Positions 1-7,359 of a stretch of DNA of 16,256 nt are shown here, one piece after another. Positions within the stretch are counted from its first letter, which is position 1, and each line of letters begins with the position of its first letter. Source of the DNA: Planctomycetales bacterium (GTDB lineage: Bacteria; Planctomycetota; Planctomycetia; Pirellulales; Thermoguttaceae); contig SKOZ01000071.1 in the NCBI GenBank assembly GCA_007119795.1, positions 1 through 16,256 of the forward strand. The letters run 5' to 3'. Under the pieces are notes generated by a model. It ran no database searches and was not told the DNA's origin. It worked only from the letters and a program-made list of their open reading frames with translations. A program made the position numbers and the translations under genes.

Positions 1-2
1 AG

Positions 3-76
<74 letters not shown>

Positions 77-119
77 AACAGATGGGGAGGATGACCTCAA
101 CCACCCGACACAACGATAT

Positions 120-147
120 AGTCTAACAAACTGGTGGATCGCGGCAA
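120..147 (-). promoter_or_regulatory. Candidate promoter of tRNA-Arg
   Basis: On the minus strand, TTGCCG (142-147) and TAGACT (120-125) are separated by 16 bases. Each matches the sigma-70 consensus at 4 of 6 positions. The expected transcription start lies about 37 bases upstream of the mature tRNA 5' end, a reasonable leader for RNase P processing. This is inferred from box matching only. Confidence 0.35.
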
Positions 148-473
148 GGGCGGAGAACCGTGGAGCGTTCGTGGTGACGTTGGGGGGATGGCAGCGTCCG
201 CCGTTTTTTTCCCCCCAGCAAGTTGCGTATTTCGTCATCGGCCTAGTACGATTCCGAAATCGAGGGCTTCTTGGCGAGCACAAAGCCGCCGACTCGTCGT
301 GCTTGTCGTGGGCCGGGGCTGAGCGGTGCCCCCACAAAGGCAGGGTGCCCGAAGAGCCCCGGGGCTCCGTGTCGAAGAGGATGGGAGGCTGGCAGATTCC
401 GATGCCCCAGACGATCACTTCGATCTTCGCGGGGGCCAGGCAACGTGCCGGCTCACGGGCCGTGCGCCATGCC

Positions 474-501
474 TGGACACGGGGCGTGATTGCGATAGAC
501 T
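474..501 (+). promoter_or_regulatory. Candidate promoter of the serC operon
   Basis: TGGACA (474-479, 5 of 6 to consensus) and TAGACT (496-501, 4 of 6) are separated by 16 bases. A start near 508 would give a leader of about 95 bases before serC. The -10 hexamer is the same as in the tRNA-Arg candidate promoter. No other good pair was seen closer to serC. Confidence 0.35.
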
Positions 502-602
502 GTCCGAACGGTGGGGGTGGTGTGGAGGCCCCTTCCGGCCCTCATCCGGCCATTCCGCCGACAACCCGGTGTGACCATTTCCCGTATTCATTAGGCGTCC
601 CC

Positions 603-1700
603 ATGACCCAGCGCGTCTATAACTTCTCGCCCGGCCCGGCCATGTTACCCCTCCCTGCCTTGGAGGAGGCCCAGCGTGACCTCCTCGCACTCCCGGGAGC
701 GGGGATCTCGATTCTGGAGATCAGTCACCGCAGCAAGCAGTTTCAGGCGATCATCGAGGCGGCTGAGGCCAATCTTCGCACTCTCCTGGCGATTCCGGAC
801 GACTACTCGGTCCTATTCCTCCAAGGAGGGGCTCTCCTCCAGTTTGGCATGGTGGCCATGAACCTCCTCCGCGGCGAAGGCACGACAGCCGACTACATCG
901 TCTCGGGATCGTGGAGCAAGAAGGCGGTGGCCGAGGCCCAGACCCAGGGGAAGGTCCGCGTTGTCTGGGACGGCAAGCCGGAGAACTACAGCCGCGCCCC
1001 GGTGCGGAGCGAGTACGAACTCGCTCCGGCGGCAGCCTACGCCTACATCGCCTCGAACGAGACCATCCAGGGCGTTCAGTTCGCCGAGATTCCCGATACC
1101 GGCGCCGTCCCACTCGTTTGTGATGCCTCTTCGGAACTGCTCAGCCGGCCGGTGCCCGTGGAGCGGTTCGGCATTCTGTTCGCCTGCGCCCAGAAGAACG
1201 TCGGTCCCGCGGGCGTGACGGTGGTGGTTATTCGCAACGACCTCCTGGAACGTTCGTCGGACGACCTCCCCTCGATGGTCAACTACCGGGTGCTGGCGGA
1301 AGGGAAATCGCTGCTGAACACGCCTCCGGTCTTCTCGATCTACTTCGTCAAGCTGGTAACGGAGTGGGTGCAGCGGGAGTTCGGCGACCTGCCGGCGCTG
1401 GCGGCGCACAACCGTGCCAAGGCCGACCTGCTCTACCGGGCAATCGATTCCTCGGGGGGGTTCTACGAACCCCACGTAACCCAGCCGGCAAGCCGCTCGG
1501 TGATGAACGTCCCCTTCCGCCTTGCCGACGACGCCTTGACGGCCGATTTCCTCGCGCAGGCTGCCCAAAAGGGGCTTTGCGAGCTCAAGGGACACCGTTC
1601 CGTAGGGGGCTGCCGGGCTTCGATCTACAATGCCATGCCCTTCGAGGGAGTGAAGATGCTGGCCGAATTCATGGCTGACTTCGCCGCCCGCAGGGGCTGA
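603..1700 (+). CDS. serC: Phosphoserine aminotransferase SerC
   Basis: Cytoplasmic PLP enzyme that converts 3-phosphohydroxypyruvate and glutamate to phosphoserine and 2-oxoglutarate in serine synthesis; in some bacteria it also acts in pyridoxine synthesis. The 365-residue protein begins MTQRVYNFSPGPAMLP, the canonical SerC N-terminus, which fixes the start at this ATG although the open frame extends much further upstream. The PLP lysine is Lys198 in AQKNVGPAG, the same number as in Escherichia coli SerC as I recall it. The segment SSELLSRPV just before it and the C-terminal GHRSVGGCRASIYNAMP substrate-binding motif are intact. Length is normal for the family. It is the first gene of an apparent operon, with the next start 20 bases after its stop. 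No strong ribosome binding site precedes the ATG. Confidence 0.97.
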   Translation: MTQRVYNFSPGPAMLPLPALEEAQRDLLALPGAGISILEISHRSKQFQAIIEAAEANLRTLLAIPDDYSVLFLQGGALLQFGMVAMNLLRGEGTTADYIVSGSWSKKAVAEAQTQGKVRVVWDGKPENYSRAPVRSEYELAPAAAYAYIASNETIQGVQFAEIPDTGAVPLVCDASSELLSRPVPVERFGILFACAQKNVGPAGVTVVVIRNDLLERSSDDLPSMVNYRVLAEGKSLLNTPPVFSIYFVKLVTEWVQREFGDLPALAAHNRAKADLLYRAIDSSGGFYEPHVTQPASRSVMNVPFRLADDALTADFLAQAAQKGLCELKGHRSVGGCRASIYNAMPFEGVKMLAEFMADFAARRG

Positions 1701-1720
1701 GTTGGAAAGGAGTTCATCCC

Positions 1721-2665
1721 GTGCGAGTGCTCGTGAGCGGCGGCAGTGGACTGATCGGCTCGGCGCTGCGCGAGGCGCTCGAGCGGGCCGGTCAGGAAGT
1801 GGTCCGCCTGCGGCACGCCCCCGGCGTCGCTGCCGAGGACCTGGCAGGCCAGGCTCGGCCCGGTGAAGTCCTCTGGAACTGGGAGGCCGGGGCCATCGAC
1901 GCAACGGCGTTGAGGGACTTCGATGCCGTCGTGCACCTCGCCGGGGAGAATGTCGCCGGCCGCTGGACCGCCCGGCGGAAGGCCCGCATCCGCGACAGCC
2001 GGGTGATCGGCACCCGGATGCTCGCCGATACCCTGAGCCGCCTGGATGGCAAGCCCGGCGTCCTGGTGACTGCCTCGGGAATCAACTACTACGGCAACCG
2101 CGGTGCCGAGGAGCTCGACGAGTCGAGCCCGCCTGGAGGAGGCTTCCTCGCGGACGTCTGCCGCGATTGGGAGGGCGCGACGGAGCCGGCGGCCCGGGCG
2201 GGCATCCGCGTGGTCCACACGCGCTTCGGCATGGTCCTCTCCTCCCGGGGAGGCGCCTTGGGCAAGATGCTGCCGCTCTTTCGCAAGGGACTGGGCGGCA
2301 AGTTGGGTAGCGGACGGCAATACGTCAGTTGGGTGAGTCTCCGCGATGCAGTCCGCACCATCCGCTTCCTCTTCGAACACGAGGACATCTCCGGGCCGGT
2401 GAACGTCACCGCCCCCCAGCCGGTGACGAACCGCGATCTGACCGACTCGCTGGCCCGCGTCCTGAAGCGGCCCGCGTTCCTGCCGGCTCCGGCATTCGCC
2501 CTCCGGTTGACCCTCGGCCAGATGGCCGACGAGATGCTCCTCGCCAGCATGCGTGTCCTCCCCCGTCGCTTGCGCGACGCCGGTTTCGTCTTCAAAGATG
2601 CCTTCATCGACAAGGCCCTGACGCGGGCGATCAAGCGCGAAAAACCCGTGCAGGCTGATGGGTGA
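1721..2665 (+). CDS. TIGR01777 family epimerase/oxidoreductase (YfcH/SDR39U1-like)
   Basis: Extended short-chain dehydrogenase-like protein of 314 residues. The N-terminal Rossmann motif is GGSGLIG (residues 7-13), followed by VVHLAGENVAGRWT and the active-site-like segment SGINYYGNRG. The C-terminal part (SMRVLPRRLRDAGFVFKDA) matches the DUF1731 extension typical of this family. The start is a GTG with a good ribosome binding site, AAAGGAG at 1706-1712, eight bases upstream. The family resembles nucleotide-sugar epimerases, but its substrate is unknown; in other organisms members have been linked to cell division or light-regulated traits without a settled reaction. It lies between serC and tatD, and its stop overlaps a possible GTG start of tatD, so the three are probably co-transcribed. 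Confidence 0.9.
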   Translation: MRVLVSGGSGLIGSALREALERAGQEVVRLRHAPGVAAEDLAGQARPGEVLWNWEAGAIDATALRDFDAVVHLAGENVAGRWTARRKARIRDSRVIGTRMLADTLSRLDGKPGVLVTASGINYYGNRGAEELDESSPPGGGFLADVCRDWEGATEPAARAGIRVVHTRFGMVLSSRGGALGKMLPLFRKGLGGKLGSGRQYVSWVSLRDAVRTIRFLFEHEDISGPVNVTAPQPVTNRDLTDSLARVLKRPAFLPAPAFALRLTLGQMADEMLLASMRVLPRRLRDAGFVFKDAFIDKALTRAIKREKPVQADG

Positions 2666-2691
2666 GCCTTCGCGCTCCCGGGATTTTCTGC

Positions 2692-3477
2692 ATGTTGCTC
2701 TTCGATACCCACGTCCACCTCGACGACGAGGCATTCGATCCGGACCGGGACGACGTGGTGGATCGTGCCCGCCAACAGGGGGTGTGTACGCTCCTTTGTG
2801 TGGGTATTTCGGCCGCCAGCAGCGAGACCGCCGTCCGTCTTGCCGAGCGCTACGGAGGGGTCTACGCGGCGGTGGGCATCCAGCCGAATTACGCAATCGA
2901 AGCGGGCAGGGACGACTGGGAACGCATCGTCGCTCTGGCCGATCACCCCCGCGTGGTGGCCCTGGGCGAGACCGGCCTGGACCGTCATTGGGACTTCACT
3001 CCCTTCGCCTTGCAGGAGGACTATTTCGACCGCCACCTGCGCCTGGCCCAATTCCGCGGACTCCCCTTGGTCGTCCACTGCCGCGATTGCGAGAGCGACG
3101 TGCTGCGGATGCTCGGCGATGCGGCGATGCGCGGCCCGCTGCGGGGGGTGATGCACGCCTTCAGCGGCACGCAGGAGACGGCGGAGGCCTGCCTTGAAAT
3201 GGGGTTTTTCCTCAGCTTTGCGGGCATGGTGACCTACACGAACAAGGGCCTCCGGCCCCTGCGGGCGATTGCTGCCGCCGTTCCTGCGGACCGGCTGCTC
3301 ATCGAGACCGACAGCCCCTATCTCGTGCCCCACCCCCTCCGCGGCAAGGAGAAGCGGAACGAGCCCGCCCGGCTCGCGCTCACGGCCGCCTCTCTGTCCG
3401 AACTCCGCGGGGTCGCCCCCGAACAGCTTGCCACCGAGACCACGGCGAACGCGGAGCGGCTCTTCGCCATCCGGTGA
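2692..3477 (+). CDS. tatD: TatD family metal-dependent hydrolase/DNase
   Basis: TIM-barrel amidohydrolase-fold enzyme of 261 residues; TatD family members are metal-dependent 3'-5' exonucleases or deoxyribonucleases acting in the cytoplasm. Metal-ligand motifs are all present: DTHVHLD (His7, His9), LGETGLD (Glu93), VVHCRD (His129), VMHAFSG (His155) and ETDSPYL (Asp207). I chose the ATG at 2692 because MLLFDTHVHLD matches the usual N-terminus. A GTG at 2662 in frame overlaps the preceding stop by four bases (GTGA) and would add ten residues with no family counterpart; it might still serve for translational coupling. The stop is three bases from the convergent rsmG stop. Confidence 0.95.
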   Translation: MLLFDTHVHLDDEAFDPDRDDVVDRARQQGVCTLLCVGISAASSETAVRLAERYGGVYAAVGIQPNYAIEAGRDDWERIVALADHPRVVALGETGLDRHWDFTPFALQEDYFDRHLRLAQFRGLPLVVHCRDCESDVLRMLGDAAMRGPLRGVMHAFSGTQETAEACLEMGFFLSFAGMVTYTNKGLRPLRAIAAAVPADRLLIETDSPYLVPHPLRGKEKRNEPARLALTAASLSELRGVAPEQLATETTANAERLFAIR

Positions 3478-3480
3478 AGG

Positions 3481-4218
3481 CTAGCGGCGGCGGATTTCCA
3501 GCAGGACGCTCTGCGCGCCGGTACCGGGAGTGGCGTAGACCTTGCGCCGCCGCAGGGCCAGGCCGTGCATCAGGCCGCGGTGGCGGGCCTCGCCGCGCTC
3601 CTCGACCCAACCGGGCCCTTTGAGGACGAGGAGCCGATCGAAGGCGTCGCATCGCGGGCGGAACCAGGTGAGCAACTTGGGCAGGGGGGCCACGGCCCGC
3701 ACCAGCAGCGTGTCGAAGCCGTCCCCCGGCGCTGCCTCAGGCTTGCCCGCCGAGCGACCGCTCTCGGCCGGGGGAACGGCCCGCCCGGCGGGAGACGGGG
3801 GTGCAGCGAGCCGGTCGTCGAGGAGCGCCTCGGCCCGCCCGTGATAGACGGCTGCCGATAGAGCGAGATCTCGCACGATGGCTTCAACCGCTCGGGCCTT
3901 CTTGCCCACGGATTCAGAGAGCGTCACCCTGAGGTCGGGCCGCACGATCGCCAGCACCACACCCGGTACGCCCCCGCCCGTTCCCACGTCGAGGACCCGC
4001 TCCCCCTCCTCGAGCAGTTCCGCAAAGGCCAGGCTGTCGACGAGGTCACGGGCCACGAAGCGGTCGTAGTCGGTGTGCCGCGTGAGATTGAGCCGGGTAT
4101 TCCACTCCCAGAGAAGCCGGCAATAGCGAGCCAGGGCATCGACCTGCGGCGGCGGCAGGACGATGCCGAAGTGCTCGAGCGCGGCGGGCAGAGAAGGTGA
4201 TGAAGCAGGCTCGCTCAC
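3481..4218 (-). CDS. rsmG: 16S rRNA (guanine527-N7)-methyltransferase RsmG
   Basis: SAM-dependent methyltransferase that makes m7G527 in 16S rRNA. The SAM-binding loop is VLDVGTGGGVPGV (residues 75-87). Other RsmG hallmarks are WNTRLNLTR near residue 40, SESVGKKARAV (101-111) and RAVAPL (174-179). The GTG start at 4218 gives 245 residues. An ATG at 4284 in frame gives 267, and neither has a clear ribosome binding site. The family is usually near 210 residues; the excess is a Pro/Ala/Gly-rich insert at about 138-167, between two core strands, which looks like a disordered loop. The gene converges on tatD with a 3-base gap and diverges from the 4366 gene. The usual gidA (mnmG) neighbour is absent. 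Confidence 0.92.
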   Translation of the reverse strand: MSEPASSPSLPAALEHFGIVLPPPQVDALARYCRLLWEWNTRLNLTRHTDYDRFVARDLVDSLAFAELLEEGERVLDVGTGGGVPGVVLAIVRPDLRVTLSESVGKKARAVEAIVRDLALSAAVYHGRAEALLDDRLAAPPSPAGRAVPPAESGRSAGKPEAAPGDGFDTLLVRAVAPLPKLLTWFRPRCDAFDRLLVLKGPGWVEERGEARHRGLMHGLALRRRKVYATPGTGAQSVLLEIRRR

Positions 4219-4365
4219 GTTCCAGCACAGGGAAGGAACACAGGGGGGGCCGCCATTGCCCCCCGACGGCGGCAAGGCTACCATGGCGCAACATCGAAGC
4301 GTTTCATTGGACCGGCAGCAGACCGAGGCGTCAAGCCACCACCCCCGTCCCTCCTCACGGCTCGC

Positions 4366-5199
4366 ATGCTCGACCGCGAAGAATTCGTCGAACAAGCCTA
4401 CTTCTTCCGCGCCCTCGGCGAGCGGATGCAATTGGGGCACTCGACCCAGGAGCTGCTGCACGCCATCCGCCAGGAGATCCTCTCCACCACAAAGTTGCCC
4501 TTGGCCCTCGGGTATATGGCCGACGAGCTCAGGCACACCGGCGGCTTCGCCACGGCCATGCAGCGGATGGGGCATTACTTCACACCATTCCAGACCTTCG
4601 TGGTCGCCCAGGCGGAAAAGGCGGAGGGGCGGTTCGACTTCCGCGTTGCCCTGGAAATCCTCCAACGCGAGGCCGAGTACCGGGCCCGGGGCGCCACGCC
4701 CCAGGGACTCTTCTTCTATCAATTCGAATCCCTCTGCCGTAACCGGCTGGGGTACGACCGCGGGCTGGCTGCCGTGGCGGCCGACCCGATCTACGACGCG
4801 GGTTGGCGGGAATGGATCGACACGGTCCGCCGCCAGGTGGGCATCGTCGATTTCGCCGACATGATCTACGTGCGTAGTGAGTTCTACCGCCGGACAGGGG
4901 GCGAGGAGGCGACCGCCGGCAAGGCCATCCTCTTTGGCGAAAAGGAGGGGAAGATCGCCCTGGCCAACCGCCGCAAGGACCCGCTCTATCTCTTCTCCGC
5001 TCTACAGCGCCACCTGGGCTACCCCAGCGTTCCCCGCCCCAAGAAAGCCGAAGAGAACGTCGCCCAGCAGTTCCGCCTACTCGGCCGCCGCGTCGAGCGG
5101 CTGGAGACGCGCATCAAGCTGCTCGAGGAAGAGCTCCGGGGGGGGATCAATCTCAGCCGCTTCGTGGTGGACCCGAAGAATCCTCCGAAGGCTTCGTGA
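4366..5199 (+). CDS. Uncharacterised conserved-looking protein with C-terminal coiled coil
   Basis: I do not recognise a named family. The 277-residue protein is soluble, with no signal peptide and no membrane segment. The N-terminal two thirds is predicted mostly helical, with many aromatic and charged residues (EEFVEQAYFFRALGER, TTKLPLALGYMADELRH, TPFQTFVVAQAEKAEGRFDF, FYQFESLCRNRLGYDRG). A basic, Pro-containing segment (GYPSVPRPKK) near residue 230 leads into a short coiled coil rich in Glu and Arg (AEENVAQQFRLLGRRVERLETRIKLLEEEL). Base composition matches its neighbours and there is no repeat inside. It is transcribed away from rsmG and converges on the nuoL homologue. The ATG at 4366 is the first good start; its ribosome binding site is weak. 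Confidence 0.8.
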   Translation: MLDREEFVEQAYFFRALGERMQLGHSTQELLHAIRQEILSTTKLPLALGYMADELRHTGGFATAMQRMGHYFTPFQTFVVAQAEKAEGRFDFRVALEILQREAEYRARGATPQGLFFYQFESLCRNRLGYDRGLAAVAADPIYDAGWREWIDTVRRQVGIVDFADMIYVRSEFYRRTGGEEATAGKAILFGEKEGKIALANRRKDPLYLFSALQRHLGYPSVPRPKKAEENVAQQFRLLGRRVERLETRIKLLEEELRGGINLSRFVVDPKNPPKAS

Positions 5200-5307
5200 A
5201 CCGAGGGCAGCCCCTCATGGAGTGCGCCGCGCGGGCTCCCGGTGCCGCGTGCACGTCCACCCTCCAGCCAGACCGCCGCAAAGTCACCCGGAACGTCGCC
5301 GTAATGG

Positions 5308-7359
5308 TTACCGTAAGCCGGCCAGCGCCGCAATCAGGGCCAGCAGGCCGAGGACCATCGCCAGGGCGTAGAACGGGATCAGGCCGGTCGACAAGGGCCT
5401 CAGCAGGGCACCGAGGACGGCAGGCAGGCGGGCCGGGGCGGTGAGGAGTCGATCGAGCACGGAGTCGTCGAGCCAATGGCACAGCCGCCCCAGTGCGGCC
5501 AGCGGCCGGATGGAGACCGGCCGGGTGAGGCCGTCGATCGTGCGTCGGCCTGCGGACGGGGCGGCGAAGGCCGTCGTCCCGGCCCGGGGCGCGCGGTCTT
5601 GCCCGCGGCCCAAGGGGCCTTCCACAAAGCGGTGCCACCCGAACGCCAGGCCGATGCCTGCGAGCGTGGCCGCCGTGCTCGCCAGGGCAACGCCGGGAAG
5701 ACCGCTGCCCGCGGCATCGCAGGGCTGACAGCCCCCGGCCGTTTCCACCCATGCCAGAGAGGGAGTCCTGGCAAGGAAGTCCAAGAGAGCGTTGCCCGCT
5801 TCGAGGTATCCGCCGAGCAACAGCACACAGACGGCGAGCACGGCCAGCGGGCCGGTCATCACCAGTGGGACCTCGCTGAGGCGGCGCCCGGCCTCATGGC
5901 CTATCCGCGTCTGGCCGCGGAAGACAAGCAAGTAGACGCGGAATGAATAGGCCGCCGTGAGCAGCGCCGTGAGCAGTACCGCCGCGAACGGCACCCCCCA
6001 GAGTCCCATCCCCTCACCTTCGCCCGCCCCGGTCAAAGCGAGCAGGACACGGTTCCTGCTCCAGAAGCCGGTGAAGGGGACCACGCCTGCCACCGCCAGG
6101 CAGCCGAAGAGAAACGTCCAGTGCGTGTGCGGCAGGCGGTGCGCCAGGCCCCCAAGCTGCCTCACGTCGACGATTCCCGCCGTGGCGTACGCCACGTTGC
6201 CGGCGCCGAGGAACAGGACAGCCATGGAGAAGGCGTGCCCGACCAGGTGGAACACGGCCGCCCCCAGAGCGGCGACGGTCCCCACGCTCAGGGCGAGGAA
6301 TGCATGACCGGCCTGGCTGATCGCCGCGTAGGCCAGGATCCGCTTCAGGTCGGTTTGCACCAAGGCAGCCGCCGCCGCCAGCAGCGCGGTGCCTCCCCCG
6401 ACGACGGCCAAGACCTGCGTGGCCTCGGTCGAAGCGACGAGCAGCGTCATGCAGCGGGCCAGCAGGTAGACGCCGGCGGCGACTCCCGCCGCTCCTTGGA
6501 TGAGCGCGCTGGCCGGCGGGGGGGCTACTGCGGCGTCGGCGAGCCAGCCGTGCAGCGGAACCTGCGCGCCGCAGCTGCCAGCGGCGACGAGCAGTGCTAG
6601 AGCGATGATCGCGGCCAAGCCGCTGCCGGCGTAGCCCTCCGTCAGGGCCGCCGGTGCCTGCCCCAGCACACCGGGGACAGCCGCGCCGCCGACCACGGTA
6701 TCGTGGAAGCTCAGCGTACCGAAGGTCGTCCAGATCAGCAGGATCCCCGCGGCGAGCGCCCCGGCGCTGACGCGGTGGGCGAGCAGCGCCTTGCGCGCCG
6801 CCGCGACAGCCGCCGGGTGGTCGTGCCGGAAGGCGATCAGGAGATAGGCAAAATGCCCCGCGGCTTCCCAGAAGATGTACAGGAGCAGAAAGTTGCTCGC
6901 CGCAGCAAGCATGAGCGTTGCGAAGACGAGGAGGCTCAAGGTGGTGTAGAACCGCCAGGAGCCGGCCTCCCCGCGCAGGAAGCCGACCGAGTAGATCGCA
7001 ACCGGCAGGGCCACTGCTGTCACCGTGAGGAGCATCGCCGCCGTGAGGGGATCGGCCCGCAATGCTATCTCAACCGCCAGGTTCCGTCCGCCGGCAAAGG
7101 AAGGGAAGGCTCCTTCGACCACCAGCCAGCGTCCCAGGGTGACGACCCGTTCGTACCCCGCCGTTCCGGTTGCATCGTGTGCCTGGCGGGCAACTTCGAT
7201 CGCGAGAGCGCCGCTCGCCAACAGGGCCGCGGAGAGCCCCGCGACCATCGGCCAGTGAGTCCGCGGCCCGAGCAACCGCGGCCCGAGGAGCGTCGTGGCG
7301 GCGGCCGCCGCCAGCGGCAGTGCGGGCACGAGAACCAGCAGCAGGGCGATGCTATCCAT
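5308..7359 (-). CDS. nuoL: NuoL-like complex I membrane subunit lacking key proton-channel residues
   Basis: Membrane protein of 683 residues in the proton-translocating NADH-quinone oxidoreductase / Mrp antiporter family (PF00361), with many hydrophobic helices. Family landmarks are clear: FWEAAGHFAYLLIAFRHD (163-180), AQVPLHGWLADA (265-276), VQTDLKRILAYAAISQAGHAFLAL (334-357), VFHLVGHAF (369-377). It also has the long C-terminal extension ending in a YALAMVLG helix, typical of NuoL rather than NuoM or NuoN. Compared with E. coli NuoL from memory, the TM5 Glu is kept (Glu165), but the TM7 Lys is Cys263, the TM8 His is Gln288, the TM6 Asp is Ala199, the TM10 Lys is Met379, and the TM12 Lys-Asp is Arg435-Asn436. 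The ATG at 7359 overlaps the end of the upstream nuoJK by eight bases, so the two are translationally coupled. No nuoM, nuoN or peripheral-arm gene is in the window. Confidence 0.88.
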   Translation of the reverse strand: MDSIALLLVLVPALPLAAAAATTLLGPRLLGPRTHWPMVAGLSAALLASGALAIEVARQAHDATGTAGYERVVTLGRWLVVEGAFPSFAGGRNLAVEIALRADPLTAAMLLTVTAVALPVAIYSVGFLRGEAGSWRFYTTLSLLVFATLMLAAASNFLLLYIFWEAAGHFAYLLIAFRHDHPAAVAAARKALLAHRVSAGALAAGILLIWTTFGTLSFHDTVVGGAAVPGVLGQAPAALTEGYAGSGLAAIIALALLVAAGSCGAQVPLHGWLADAAVAPPPASALIQGAAGVAAGVYLLARCMTLLVASTEATQVLAVVGGGTALLAAAAALVQTDLKRILAYAAISQAGHAFLALSVGTVAALGAAVFHLVGHAFSMAVLFLGAGNVAYATAGIVDVRQLGGLAHRLPHTHWTFLFGCLAVAGVVPFTGFWSRNRVLLALTGAGEGEGMGLWGVPFAAVLLTALLTAAYSFRVYLLVFRGQTRIGHEAGRRLSEVPLVMTGPLAVLAVCVLLLGGYLEAGNALLDFLARTPSLAWVETAGGCQPCDAAGSGLPGVALASTAATLAGIGLAFGWHRFVEGPLGRGQDRAPRAGTTAFAAPSAGRRTIDGLTRPVSIRPLAALGRLCHWLDDSVLDRLLTAPARLPAVLGALLRPLSTGLIPFYALAMVLGLLALIAALAGLR

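Larger units (their letters stand above)
77..602. other. Gene-poor region between tRNA-Arg and serC
   Basis: These 526 bases hold no reading frame that looks like a conserved protein. Frames on both strands run through it, one of them continuous with serC, but their translations are low-complexity and rich in Arg and Pro. The region contains the candidate tRNA promoter, the candidate serC promoter and a T7C6 homopolymer run near 203-216. I see no convincing structured RNA. Confidence 0.5.

Noticed and set aside
171..602. An N-terminal extension of SerC from 171.
   Set aside because: SerC proteins begin just before YNFSPGPAMLP. The extension is Arg/Pro-rich and unrelated, and no processed precursor of SerC is known.
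813..1904. A 363-residue minus-strand open frame opposite serC.
   Set aside because: It is antisense to an intact, recognisable SerC. Long antisense frames are expected in high-GC DNA, and its translation is low-complexity.
1625..3333. Long minus-strand open frames opposite the epimerase and tatD genes.
   Set aside because: They lie opposite conserved genes with full motifs, and their products show no recognisable domain.
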